NCBI GenBank assembly: GCA_945881945.1
Contig: CAMCVO010000004.1
Location: forward strand, 20,354-84,353
DNA from: Bifidobacterium breve
GTDB taxonomy: Bacteria > Actinomycetota > Actinomycetes > Nanopelagicales > Nanopelagicaceae
DNA: 64,000 bases
Direction of reading: 5' to 3'
Part shown: positions 26,901 to 36,806 of the stretch, one piece after another
Layout: each line of letters opens with the position of its first letter
Position numbering within the stretch: the first letter of the stretch is position 1
The notes under the pieces: model-generated
Told to the model about the DNA's origin: nothing
Database searches by the model: none
The model's input: only the letters and a program-made list of their open reading frames with translations
Translations under genes and position numbers: made by a program

Positions 26901-28145
26901 TTAACCCCTGTTAACAAGGCGATTATGCAGGGTTAGGGCTCCTGGATCTGTCAGAGAAGCCACTTGATCAATTACTACCCGAAGTCGGGCTTGATCAGTT
27001 TGTGCTCGCTGCCAATCTTGCAGGAAAAAACTCTCCAAGGTATCTGGTGCACTAGCCAAAATCGCCTCCACCAATTGGGTCAGAATCTTTTGTTGTTCGG
27101 CGTATCTAATCTGTGAGTCGGTTGCATTGATTACATAATGACCAGCCATTGATTTTAGTAATGCCACCTCAACTCGTTGAGCTCTAGGAACTACTAAATT
27201 AGCGTTATATCTAGTTAAATCACCATCACCATACTTTTCTTGGGTTGCCACCTCTGCTGCTTGGGCAAATCTGCCAATTAATTGGCTGGCTAGATCTTTA
27301 AGTCTGGCAAGTGAGCGGTGTGTGCCATCGTAGTAACGTGGCCAGCAAGATAATTTCTGTAAGGAGTTTAAGGCGCTCTGCATTTCACTCTCAGTAATAT
27401 CGGATAAATACATCTGCTGAGCAACTATAAATAGCTTTGGTAAGTCAGTACTTAATTGATCTAATTTAATTTGACCAGATACTAATGAGTCCTCTAAATC
27501 ATGAACGCTATAGGCAATATCATCAGACCAATCCATGATCTGTGCCTCCATTGAGCTCTTGCCAGAGTCAACACCCTCTCGATACCAATTAAAGATCTCT
27601 AAATCATCTTCATAGACACCAAACTTTTTAGCATTAACTGCTCTAGTCCATGGGTACTTTGTCGCTGCATCTAGGGATGCTCTAGTTAAATTCAAACCAA
27701 TTGATTTACCATCTGGCAAAACTGTCTTTGCCTCTAACCTAATTAACAATCTAAGACTTTGGGCATTTCCCTCAAAACCACCACATGATTGGGCAATCAG
27801 ATTAAGAACTTCCTCCCCATTATGACCAAATGGTGGATGGCCAATGTCATGAGCAAGACATGCTCCCTCCATTAAATCTGGATCAGCACCGAGGGCAGCT
27901 CCTAATTCGCGGCCAACCTGTGCGCACTCAAGTGAGTGAGAAAGTCTGGTTCTTGGAAAATCAGTTGCCCATGGAACTGCAACCTGAGTTTTAGCTGCCA
28001 ACCTGCGAAGTGCAAATGAGTGAATGATTCGTGCGCGATCTCTAGCAAACTCAGTTCGACCACCACGTTTTGCCGGCTCATCTAAAAATCTTGCCCGATC
28101 AAAATCTGAGTACCCAGGGTGCTCATTTGCTGCTCTGATTACCAT
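26901..28145 (-). CDS. dgt: Deoxyguanosinetriphosphate triphosphohydrolase-like protein
   Basis: The 414-residue HD-domain protein carries ACLAHDIGHPPFGHNGEE, the metal-binding HD signature of Dgt-type dNTPases, and RTRLSHSLECAQVGRELG near the N-terminus. It hydrolyses dNTPs to nucleoside and triphosphate, mainly dGTP in characterised members. It sits between the TRIC-like channel gene and dnaG on one strand, and the dgt-dnaG pairing is common in actinobacteria. Confidence 0.92.
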   Translation of the reverse strand: MVIRAANEHPGYSDFDRARFLDEPAKRGGRTEFARDRARIIHSFALRRLAAKTQVAVPWATDFPRTRLSHSLECAQVGRELGAALGADPDLMEGACLAHDIGHPPFGHNGEEVLNLIAQSCGGFEGNAQSLRLLIRLEAKTVLPDGKSIGLNLTRASLDAATKYPWTRAVNAKKFGVYEDDLEIFNWYREGVDSGKSSMEAQIMDWSDDIAYSVHDLEDSLVSGQIKLDQLSTDLPKLFIVAQQMYLSDITESEMQSALNSLQKLSCWPRYYDGTHRSLARLKDLASQLIGRFAQAAEVATQEKYGDGDLTRYNANLVVPRAQRVEVALLKSMAGHYVINATDSQIRYAEQQKILTQLVEAILASAPDTLESFFLQDWQRAQTDQARLRVVIDQVASLTDPGALTLHNRLVNRG

Positions 28146-28191
28146 TTAGTAATCCTATCTGCCCACGCCTTACTTAGAAATTGCACTTAAA

Positions 28192-28806
28192 TTACTTAGG
28201 CTTTTTACCTGAGTTAAATTTAGGCAGATGAAGATCAAAGTAAATTGAGATAATTCGAGTGATAACCACGATGCCAGCACCTGATATTGCTGAGATTGTT
28301 ATATCAACCTCAAGTTGATAAAGGCTTACAAATGTAATCGCCCCCATTAATGAGGATGTGCCAATAGTTTCTCGATGCAGAAGAACTGGTTCGACCTGAC
28401 ATAAAACATCGCGAAGTAATCCACCAGTTACTGCGGTAATTACACCCAAAATAATTGCGGCTAGCCAAGAGACCTCTTGTTTGAAAGCAAGGTATGAGCC
28501 AGAGATTGTGGCAATAGCCAAGCCAAAGGTATCCATAACCAATAATGTTTTTCCGATCCGAGTAACTCTTCTAAAAACTAAAGTAATAAGCACCGCACTT
28601 AACACCGCCACCGTTATCCACGGATCACTAATCCAAACTGGTTTTAATCCTAAAAATACATTTCGCAATGTACCGCCGGAAACTGAAGCAACTGCGGCAA
28701 TAAAAGCTATGCCGCCATAATCTAATCCTTTATCTGCTGCAATCCGTGCGCCAACTAAGGCAAAGACTAAGGTTGATAAAAGGTCTAGGACCGGTAGTAA
28801 CTCCAT
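28192..28806 (-). CDS. TRIC/UPF0126 family membrane protein
   Basis: The 204-residue protein has seven hydrophobic segments and the duplicated glycine-rich pattern of the UPF0126/TRIC family: GGIAFIAAVASVSGGTLRNVFLG and, in the second half, GVITAVTGGLLRDVLCQ. Family members are trimeric cation channels (related to SR/ER TRIC channels) in bacteria. The ATG at 28806 is 4 bases after the YdcF-like stop, so it is probably translated from the same message. The physiological ion is not known for the bacterial members. Confidence 0.85.
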   Translation of the reverse strand: MELLPVLDLLSTLVFALVGARIAADKGLDYGGIAFIAAVASVSGGTLRNVFLGLKPVWISDPWITVAVLSAVLITLVFRRVTRIGKTLLVMDTFGLAIATISGSYLAFKQEVSWLAAIILGVITAVTGGLLRDVLCQVEPVLLHRETIGTSSLMGAITFVSLYQLEVDITISAISGAGIVVITRIISIYFDLHLPKFNSGKKPK

Positions 28807-28809
28807 GGC

Positions 28810-29451
28810 TTAAGGGTATAGATTTATTGAAATTAATCGATCACTTAACTTAATTCCAAGTCGGCCAACTGTTATATATGCCAAATACGCACCAGCCTCC
28901 CGCGCTAAGTACTTATATCCAGAGTTTGCAACCGATGCCGGTCCAGTTTCAACTGGCGCACAGGATGCGATGAGTCCTAAATCTTTAGCCATTTTTACAG
29001 AGCGAAAGCAGTGATATGGATCAGTCACAATTACAACTGAACTTAACTTCACCTTTTTCATAGCCTCTGCATAAGCTTGTGTACTACCTAAGGTATCTCG
29101 CCCCTTTGCAATTGATGAGATATTAGATCTTTTAACACCATTATCAATTAACCAAGCTCTACTAGCTGCTGCCTCAGTGGTTCGATCCCCCGGTGCACCA
29201 GAGCCCACAGTGTAAATTTTTGGTGCTAGCCCTGCTTTGTAAACCTTTAAACTCTCTTGCAATCTAGATTGCAATACCTCACTTGGCCGGCCATCAAATT
29301 GGGCAGCCCCCATTACTAAAATAACATCAGATTTAACTGGAGATGAGTTTCTTGCTGAGTACCATATACTTCCTGCTACATACAATGGAATGACAATAAT
29401 TAGAAGTAAAACAAATGAGATTATCCGTCTAATAAATTTAAAGATAAACAA
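28810..29451 (-). CDS. YdcF/SanA-like (DUF218) envelope protein
   Basis: The 213-residue protein has one N-terminal membrane segment (IISFVLLLIIVIPLYVAGSIWY) followed by a DUF218 domain. The domain is recognisable by DVILVMGAAQFDGRPSEVLQ, SGAPGDRTTEAAASRAWLIDNG and VIVTDPYHCFRSVKMAK. DUF218 proteins are envelope-associated; SanA is tied to barrier function and ElyC to peptidoglycan/ECA precursor metabolism. The domain probably faces the outside. It lies 5 bases after the dihydrouridine synthase gene. Confidence 0.85.
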   Translation of the reverse strand: MFIFKFIRRIISFVLLLIIVIPLYVAGSIWYSARNSSPVKSDVILVMGAAQFDGRPSEVLQSRLQESLKVYKAGLAPKIYTVGSGAPGDRTTEAAASRAWLIDNGVKRSNISSIAKGRDTLGSTQAYAEAMKKVKLSSVVIVTDPYHCFRSVKMAKDLGLIASCAPVETGPASVANSGYKYLAREAGAYLAYITVGRLGIKLSDRLISINLYP

Positions 29452-29456
29452 TTACT

Positions 29457-30623
29457 TCATCCACCTGAAATTGCATCATCAATTGAAATGGTGGCAAACT
29501 CATCTGGATCATTTAACCAACCATCTGGCAGCTTTACCTCCCGGCCATGGCTAGTTCTACCCCGTGGGCCATCGCCAACTGCTTGTGGATATGGCTGAGC
29601 TTCAACTTGTGATAACAATTGCTGCATTTGCGCTAGTGATTCAACCATGCCAAGGGATGCTCGCACCTGCCGTGGTACTGAAAAACCCTTTAAATACCAG
29701 GCCATATGCTTTCTAATATCGCGCATTGCCCGATCCTCATTTTCAAAGTACTCAATTAGTAATTGACCATGGCGAATCATTATTTCGCGCACCTGGAATA
29801 GATTTGGATTTACTCGTTTATTTTCTCCATTGATAGCACTTACCAAATCAGCAAATAACCATGGCCGGCCTAAGCATCCTCTGCCAACTACTACACCAGC
29901 ACAACCAGTTTGATTAATCATATTTACTGCATCCTCACCAGACCAAATATCACCATTTCCTAGTACTGGCACATCAGTATCTGATAAGTGTTCAACTAAC
30001 TCTGTAATTTTATTCCAATCAGATCTGCCCTCATATAACTGGGCGGCAGTTCTAGCATGGAGCGCAACCCAGGTAACGCCAAGATCTGCTGCTGATTTTG
30101 CTGACTCTAAAAAGGTTTGATGATCTGAGTTAATACCAACTCGCATCTTTACCGTCACTGGAATTCCATACTTACTTGCACTCTTAACCGCTGCATCCAC
30201 AATTGCTGAAAACAATTTGCGCTTAAATGGCAAAGCTGCCCCACCACCACGGCGGGTAACTTTAGGAACTGGGCAACCAAAATTTAAATCTATGTGATCT
30301 GCTAAATCCTCACTACCTAGTAGGTCAACTGCTTTTCCTAACACAGTTGGATCAACGGCGTAGAGTTGAATAGATCTTGGGCTCTCACCAACTCCTGGCT
30401 TGATTAATCGAAAAGTTTCTTCTCGTCTTTCAATTAAGGCTCGGGCGGTGACCATCTCAGAGACAAAAAGACCAGCCCCTTGCTCTCTACATAATCTTCG
30501 AAATGCAGCATTTGTTATTCCCGCCATGGGGGCTAGAACTACCGGCGTACTTAGTACTACCTGATTGTTTTCAAATCTGCCATTAGAAATTGGCAGGGTA
30601 AGTGGCTTAACCTTGGTCAGCAA
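29457..30623 (-). CDS. dusB: tRNA-dihydrouridine synthase (DusB-like)
   Basis: The 388-residue FMN enzyme has VLAPMAGITNAAFRRLCREQGAG at the start, DLNFGCPVPKVTRRGGGAAL with the catalytic Cys of GCPV, VKMRVGI and GRGCLGRPWLF. It reduces uridine to dihydrouridine in the D-loop of tRNA. The apparent start is TTG at 30623, immediately after the glyS stop (TAA TTG), so the two are translationally coupled. A later start is possible because the first conserved block begins near residue 29. Confidence 0.9.
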   Translation of the reverse strand: MLTKVKPLTLPISNGRFENNQVVLSTPVVLAPMAGITNAAFRRLCREQGAGLFVSEMVTARALIERREETFRLIKPGVGESPRSIQLYAVDPTVLGKAVDLLGSEDLADHIDLNFGCPVPKVTRRGGGAALPFKRKLFSAIVDAAVKSASKYGIPVTVKMRVGINSDHQTFLESAKSAADLGVTWVALHARTAAQLYEGRSDWNKITELVEHLSDTDVPVLGNGDIWSGEDAVNMINQTGCAGVVVGRGCLGRPWLFADLVSAINGENKRVNPNLFQVREIMIRHGQLLIEYFENEDRAMRDIRKHMAWYLKGFSVPRQVRASLGMVESLAQMQQLLSQVEAQPYPQAVGDGPRGRTSHGREVKLPDGWLNDPDEFATISIDDAISGG

Positions 30624-32003
30624 TTAGCAGCCTAATAATTTTGTGGCTAGATAATTTTGAACCTGATCGAGTGCAATACGAGATTGAGCCATACTGTCAC
30701 GCTCTCGAATTGTTACCGCTTGATCCTCTAAGCTTTCAAAATCAATTGTGATACAAAATGGTGTGCCAATCTCATCTTGACGGCGATAACGTCTGCCGAT
30801 CGCACCCGCATCATCAAAATCCACATTCCAATGCTTGCGCAAAGAGGTAGCTAAATCCTTAGCTTTTGGCGATAGATCAGCATTTCTTGATAGCGGCAGC
30901 ACGCCAATCTTTACTGGGGCTAGTCGGTAATCTAATTTCATCAGCGCCCGCTTTTCCATCTCACCCTTGGAGTTTGGCGCCTCATCCTCGGTGTAGGCAT
31001 CTAACATAAATGTAAGTGCGCAACGATCAACACCAGCTGCTGGTTCAATTACATAAGGCGTCCAGCGCTCATTTTTTTCCTGATCAAACCAAGTTAAATT
31101 CTCACCCGATGCTCTTGAGTGTGATTTCAAATCAAAATCAGTTCGGTTAGCAATTCCTTCTAACTCACCCCACTCAGTTCCAGCAAACTCAAACTTGTAC
31201 TCAATATCTGCAGTTCGCTTTGAGTAGTGAGAGAGTTTTTCCTTTGGATGTTCAAAGACTCGAAGTCGATCTGGATTTATTCCTAAATCTTTATACCAAG
31301 CTAATCTGGTATCAATCCAGTATTGATGCCACTCTTCATCTGTTCCTGGGACAACAAAAAACTCCATCTCCATCTGTTCAAACTCACGAGTTCTAAAGAT
31401 AAAGTTTCCTGGGGTAATCTCATTTCTAAAAGATTTACCAATCTGGCCAATACCAAATGGTGGTTTCTTACGCGAGGTTGATGCCACATTATCAAAGTTA
31501 ATAAAGATTCCCTGTGCAGTCTCTGGTCGTAAATATGCCAAACCAGATTCATCCTCTACTGGTCCAAGATAGGTTTTTAGCAAACCTGAAAATTGTTTAG
31601 GAGCGGTAAACTTTCCCTTGGTGCCACAGTTTGGGCAATTAATCTCAGTAAGTGAGGCAGCTTTTTTCTTATGCTTATTTTCATAAGCCTCTTCTAAATG
31701 ATCAGCCCGGTGGCGCTTATGACAACTTGTGCACTCAGTTAATGGATCAGAGAATGTCTCAACATGACCAGAGGCTTGCCAAACCTCGCGGGCTAAAATT
31801 ACGCAAGAATCTAATCCGACTACATCATCTCTGCCTTGCACCATGGATTTCCACCACTGGCGCTTAATATTATTTTTTAATTAAACTCCAAGTGGACCGT
31901 AATCCCAGGAGGCGCGAAGTCCGCCATAAATTTCAGATGAGGGGTAAACAAAACCACGCCTCTTAGCTAAGGAAACAATTGTCTCTAAACGATCTTGGGC
32001 CAT
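30624..32003 (-). CDS. glyS: Glycyl-tRNA synthetase, interrupted by one in-frame TAA
   Basis: The alpha2-type class II enzyme charges tRNA-Gly. The uninterrupted part (30624-31844, about 406 residues) starts at [13 protein letters not shown], which in normal enzymes is around residue 54. The frame continues upstream to ATG 32003: the residues read [17 protein letters not shown] and SWDYGPLGV, then a TAA at 31881-31883, then [12 protein letters not shown]. In homologues that position is Glu (GVELKNN), so a single G-to-T change (GAA to TAA) explains it. The N-terminal part holds the glycine-binding SSEIYGG segment, so restart at 31844 would give an inactive protein. As glyS is essential, a sequencing or assembly error, a minority variant or a second copy elsewhere are all more likely than loss. 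The downstream reading frame is intact and well conserved. Confidence 0.9.
31881..31883 (-). other. In-frame TAA stop inside glyS
   Basis: The codon lies between GPLGV and [10 protein letters not shown] on the minus strand. The expected codon is Glu (GAA or GAG). No other in-frame stop is present from 32003 to 30624, and the frame is unchanged on both sides, so this is a substitution and not a frameshift. Confidence 0.9.
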
Positions 32004-32122
32004 TTGATCTCCATCCGGCTGGCTGTCGGCGGCTTGCTATTGGCTTAAGTGTAGGGGTTAGGCATATCTATCTAGCCAAAGGCAAGGGTTATGGGCGGAT
32101 CTAGGCTTGCGAGAAATGATAT

Positions 32123-32137
32123 TGATAATCATTATCA
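32123..32137. promoter_or_regulatory. Zur/Fur-type operator
   Basis: The sequence TGATAATCATTATCA is a perfect 7-1-7 palindrome and matches the consensus of Fur-family repressors. It lies just upstream of a -10-like TATGAT (32141-32146), with ATG 32158 only 11 bases later. Binding here would block RNA polymerase. The regulated genes are a ZIP metal transporter and a Fur-family gene, so Zur, responding to zinc, is the likely ligand-sensing repressor, with self-regulation. Confidence 0.8.
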
Positions 32138-32157
32138 TTTTATGATACAGTCTTGGT

Positions 32158-32904
32158 ATGAACATCGCACTTGTACTTGCCGCAGTAACTGCCATAGCAA
32201 CCACCATGGGTGGATTGCTCGCTATTAAGTCCCGTGATCGGCTGCATATAGTTCTTGGATTAGCAGCTGGATTACTTTTAGGTCTGGTTGCTTTTGATCT
32301 ACTCCCCGAGGTTTTTGAGTTAAATACCAACGAAATACTGCACGCACCAGCTGTATCGGTGGCATTTGTAGCTGGGTTTATGTTGCTACACCTATTTGAA
32401 AGAGCTTTAGGCTCACATGAACCATCAGATTCAGAGTATGCAACCGATCATAAGCACACTCACAACATAGCTGGAACAGTTGGCGCACTAACCATGAGCG
32501 GCCATGTATTCCTAGATGGCGTCGCCCTTGGAATAGCCTTTCAAGTTAGCAATTCATTAGGGTTTGCAATATTTGTAGCACTTTTAGTGCATGCTTTTAG
32601 CGATGGATTAAACACTGTTTCATTATTGATTAAGAGTGGAAACTGGACAAAACGAGGGATTTGGCTGCTTGGAGTTGATGCCGTCATGCGAATTGGCGGT
32701 GCGGCTTTTGGTACTTATATTTCAATTAGCGATCCACTCCTTGGTCTATACCTTGCGGTATTTGCTGGAATGTTAATTTACTTAGCGACCTCACACATCT
32801 TGCCAGAGGCCCATGCCAAGCACAGTTCAAAGCTAACAATGCTTGCAACATTTGTGGGAATCATTGTGATGTGGCTAGTGGTAGCCAATTTACCTCATGA
32901 GTAA
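32158..32904 (+). CDS. ZIP family metal (zinc) transporter
   Basis: The 248-residue protein has eight hydrophobic segments. The metal-site helix pattern HVFLDGVALGIAFQ and the partner HAFSDGLNTVSLL are the H-x3-G-type ZIP signatures in helices IV and V. A His-rich cytoplasmic loop (DHKHTHN) precedes them. It carries zinc or other divalent metal ions into the cell. It starts the zip-zur operon and overlaps the zur gene by 8 bases. Confidence 0.9.
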   Translation: MNIALVLAAVTAIATTMGGLLAIKSRDRLHIVLGLAAGLLLGLVAFDLLPEVFELNTNEILHAPAVSVAFVAGFMLLHLFERALGSHEPSDSEYATDHKHTHNIAGTVGALTMSGHVFLDGVALGIAFQVSNSLGFAIFVALLVHAFSDGLNTVSLLIKSGNWTKRGIWLLGVDAVMRIGGAAFGTYISISDPLLGLYLAVFAGMLIYLATSHILPEAHAKHSSKLTMLATFVGIIVMWLVVANLPHE

Positions 32905-33262
32905 ATCACTCCCAGCTGTAATTACAACCCTTGAGCGCGCTGGAGGTTTTGCCAGTGCGCAGGAGGTTTTTCAATTAATGAGAAAACAGGGTAAGCCAAC
33001 TGGATTAGCAACCGTTTATCGCGCATTGCAAAAGGCTGCTACTGATAACACAGTAGATGTTATTAGAAAAGATGACGGTGAAGCTTTGTACCGATTATGC
33101 GCAACCGGACATCATCACCACTTAGTTTGCACCAGTTGTGGCAAAACAGTTGAGGTTGAAGGAAGCGCTGTTGAAAAATGGGCAAATTCAGTTGCTAAAA
33201 ACAATGGATTTAAAAAAGTTTCCCATGTGGTTGAGCTATTTGGTTTATGCCAAAAGTGTTGA
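32897..33262 (+). CDS. zur: Fur-family transcriptional regulator, probably Zur
   Basis: The 121-residue protein has a winged helix (ASAQEVFQLMRKQGKPTGLATVYRAL) and a metal-binding half with HHHHLVC, a CxxC (CTSCG) and a terminal CQKC. The last two CxxC pairs form the structural zinc site. Co-transcription with a zinc-type ZIP transporter, and the palindrome upstream, favour Zur over Fur or PerR. It is slightly short at the C-terminus, ending directly at the second CxxC. Confidence 0.88.
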   Translation: MSKSLPAVITTLERAGGFASAQEVFQLMRKQGKPTGLATVYRALQKAATDNTVDVIRKDDGEALYRLCATGHHHHLVCTSCGKTVEVEGSAVEKWANSVAKNNGFKKVSHVVELFGLCQKC

Positions 33263-33263
33263 G

Positions 33264-34055
33264 TTAAGCCTTACCAAACCGTCTTTCACGCTCAGCATAA
33301 ATCTCGATCGCCTTCCAGAGCGTTCGTCTATCAGCATCTGGCCAGAGCACATCAAGAAATACCATCTCCGCATAAGCTGATTGCCACATTAAGAAATTAC
33401 TTGTTCGCTGCTCACCGGATGATCTTAAAAACAGATCGACATTACTCATCTGTGGGGCGTAAAGATACTTACTAATTGATTTTTCTGAAAGAGAATCTGG
33501 CTTAATTTTTTTACGCATCGCATCTTTTGCAATCGCAACCGCAGCATCTAACATCTCCGCCCTGCCACCATAATTAACACACATATTCAAAGTTAAAACC
33601 TTGTTGTTTTTAGTTAACTCTTGCGCCTGCTTTAACTCTGTTAATACCCCACTCCATAATCTCTTCTCCCGGCCAACCCAGCGAATCTTGACTCCCAATT
33701 CATTCATCTCATCACGCCGCTTGCGCAAAACCTGACGATTAAACTCCATTAAGAATTTGACCTCCTCTGGCGAGCGCTGCCAGTTTTCAGTTGAGAATGC
33801 ATAAGCACTTAACTCTTTAACACCAATCTCAATTGCCCCATGCACCATATCTAGTAACGAGGCCTCCCCTGCTTCATGTCCGGCAGTTCTTGGTAATCCC
33901 CGTTGTTTTGCCCATCTGCCATTGCCATCCATAACCAAGGCAACATGGTTTGGAATTTGTTTTGGATCTAACTTTGGTGGGGTAACACCGGTGCGATGGG
34001 GAGTTGGCGGTGTTACTTTTTTGCCCTTGCTTACCTTGCTCTTACTTTTAGCCAC
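33264..34055 (-). CDS. uppS: Isoprenyl transferase (undecaprenyl diphosphate synthase)
   Basis: The 263-residue cis-prenyltransferase has the family hallmark HVALVMDGNGRWAKQRGLPR (catalytic D43), ELSAYAFSTENWQRSP and the C-terminal DLFLRSSGEQRTSNFL block. It extends farnesyl diphosphate to C55 undecaprenyl diphosphate, the lipid carrier of wall building blocks. An extra basic Lys-rich N-terminal tail of about 30 residues (KSKSKVSKGKKVT) precedes the core. It overlaps recO by 8 bases on the same strand, as in many actinobacteria. Confidence 0.95.
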   Translation of the reverse strand: MAKSKSKVSKGKKVTPPTPHRTGVTPPKLDPKQIPNHVALVMDGNGRWAKQRGLPRTAGHEAGEASLLDMVHGAIEIGVKELSAYAFSTENWQRSPEEVKFLMEFNRQVLRKRRDEMNELGVKIRWVGREKRLWSGVLTELKQAQELTKNNKVLTLNMCVNYGGRAEMLDAAVAIAKDAMRKKIKPDSLSEKSISKYLYAPQMSNVDLFLRSSGEQRTSNFLMWQSAYAEMVFLDVLWPDADRRTLWKAIEIYAERERRFGKA

Positions 34056-34788
34056 GACTTATTCTCTCAACTAATGGCAGGGATCGTAAGCCTCGCTCTA
34101 AGTGCCACTGCAGGTAGGCAGCGATTAAGCCAGAGGCCTCATTTCGATTCTTACTCTCACTCTCAACCGCTTGCTCCCAATCTCCGGTTAGTAAATTGGC
34201 CATCAAATCTAATGTTGCCTGGGCTGGAGCAGCAGATGCTGATGGCTTACAGCTTGGGCATACTGAGCCACCACCTTGCAGTGAGAAAAACTTGTGTGGA
34301 CCTGGCGCATCACACCTTGAGCAAACTGTTAATGAAGGGGCGTATCCGGCAACTGCTAATGATCTCAGTAGGTAGGCATCTAAAATTAATGAGGCATCAT
34401 ATTTTTTCTCAGCTAAAACCTTTAACGATCCACTTACCAGTAGATATTGTTGCAAGGCTGGCTCATGCTCTGCCTGGGTGAAACGCTCTGCTGCCTCCAA
34501 AATTGCACTTGCCACAGTCCAGCTTTGATAATCACTAGATAAAACATCGCCATAATTTTCAATACTTACTACCTGGGTAATAGTGTCAAAGGTGCGGCCG
34601 GTATATAACTGCAGATCAACATAACTTGCCGGTTCCAGCCTGGCGCCAAATCTAGATTTAGTTCTACGTACACCCTTTGCCACCGCTTTGATCCGGCCAT
34701 GTTCTTTTGTAAATAAGGTAATTATCCGATCTGCCTCACCAAGTTTTTGGGTGCGAAGCACAATCGCCTGATCTCGGTATAACGGCAT
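34048..34788 (-). CDS. recO: DNA repair protein RecO
   Basis: The 246-residue protein has an N-terminal OB-fold (RDQAIVLRTQKLGEADRIITLFT) and a C-terminal helical domain with a four-Cys zinc site (CSRC, then CPSC). It loads RecA onto SSB-coated DNA. The gene order leuA-recO-uppS on one strand is a known actinobacterial arrangement. It lies 35 bases after the leuA stop. Confidence 0.95.
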   Translation of the reverse strand: MPLYRDQAIVLRTQKLGEADRIITLFTKEHGRIKAVAKGVRRTKSRFGARLEPASYVDLQLYTGRTFDTITQVVSIENYGDVLSSDYQSWTVASAILEAAERFTQAEHEPALQQYLLVSGSLKVLAEKKYDASLILDAYLLRSLAVAGYAPSLTVCSRCDAPGPHKFFSLQGGGSVCPSCKPSASAAPAQATLDLMANLLTGDWEQAVESESKNRNEASGLIAAYLQWHLERGLRSLPLVERISRG

Positions 34789-34823
34789 ACCCCTAAGTTA
34801 CTAGAGGAGTAAGACAGAGGCAG

Positions 34824-36566
<1,743 letters not shown>

Positions 36567-36571
36567 TTATT

Positions 36572-36640
36572 CTCCTCGTCGGTTAAAAGTGGTCTTCCGG
36601 TATGACCAACCTCCGCGACGAGGGGACCGGTTACTTGGCC
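36572..36640 (-). promoter_or_regulatory. leuA leader RNA: alternative hairpins masking the ribosome binding site
   Basis: On the minus strand CCTCGTCG (36616-36623) can pair with CGACGAGG (36574-36581), which covers the leuA ribosome binding site. The first arm can instead lie in another hairpin: CCGGT (36626-36630) with ACCGG (36597-36601 region) encloses CCTC-GTCGCG-GAGG. A further stem GGGGCC/GGTCCC spans the stop codon of the leader peptide (36631-36633). Ribosome position on the Leu codons could choose between the folds. The pairs are read by eye, and no energy was calculated. Confidence 0.65.
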
Positions 36641-36717
36641 CCGCCGCGGCAGGTAAGAAGCAGTGTTGACAGGAGCAATGAGGAGTTGAGTAAAGAGGTG
36701 GCACCTGTAATAAACAT
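36631..36717 (-). CDS. leuL: Leucine-rich leader peptide of leuA
   Basis: This 28-codon ORF on the minus strand runs from ATG 36717 to TAA 36631. Eight of the 28 residues are Leu, in runs of 2, 3 and 3 (TSLLNSSLLLSTLLLT). It lies about 70 bases before leuA and ends inside a region that can form alternative hairpins. Such peptides control leucine genes by ribosome stalling when charged tRNA-Leu is short. No ribosome binding site is visible before its ATG, so it may be leaderless. Leu-rich leaders of this kind are known upstream of actinobacterial leuA. Confidence 0.8.
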   Translation of the reverse strand: MFITGATSLLNSSLLLSTLLLTCRGGAK

Positions 36718-36806
36718 GTAGCAAGGTTAACTCACCGATGAGAATTTAACCAAATTACTGGGTAAAAACCATTCTCTTTCTCTGACAAACTGCCTATCGT
36801 TTAGCC

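Noticed and set aside
36601..36720. Transcription terminator in the leuA leader
   Set aside because: The hairpins are GC-rich but no T run follows, so control of translation fits better than termination.
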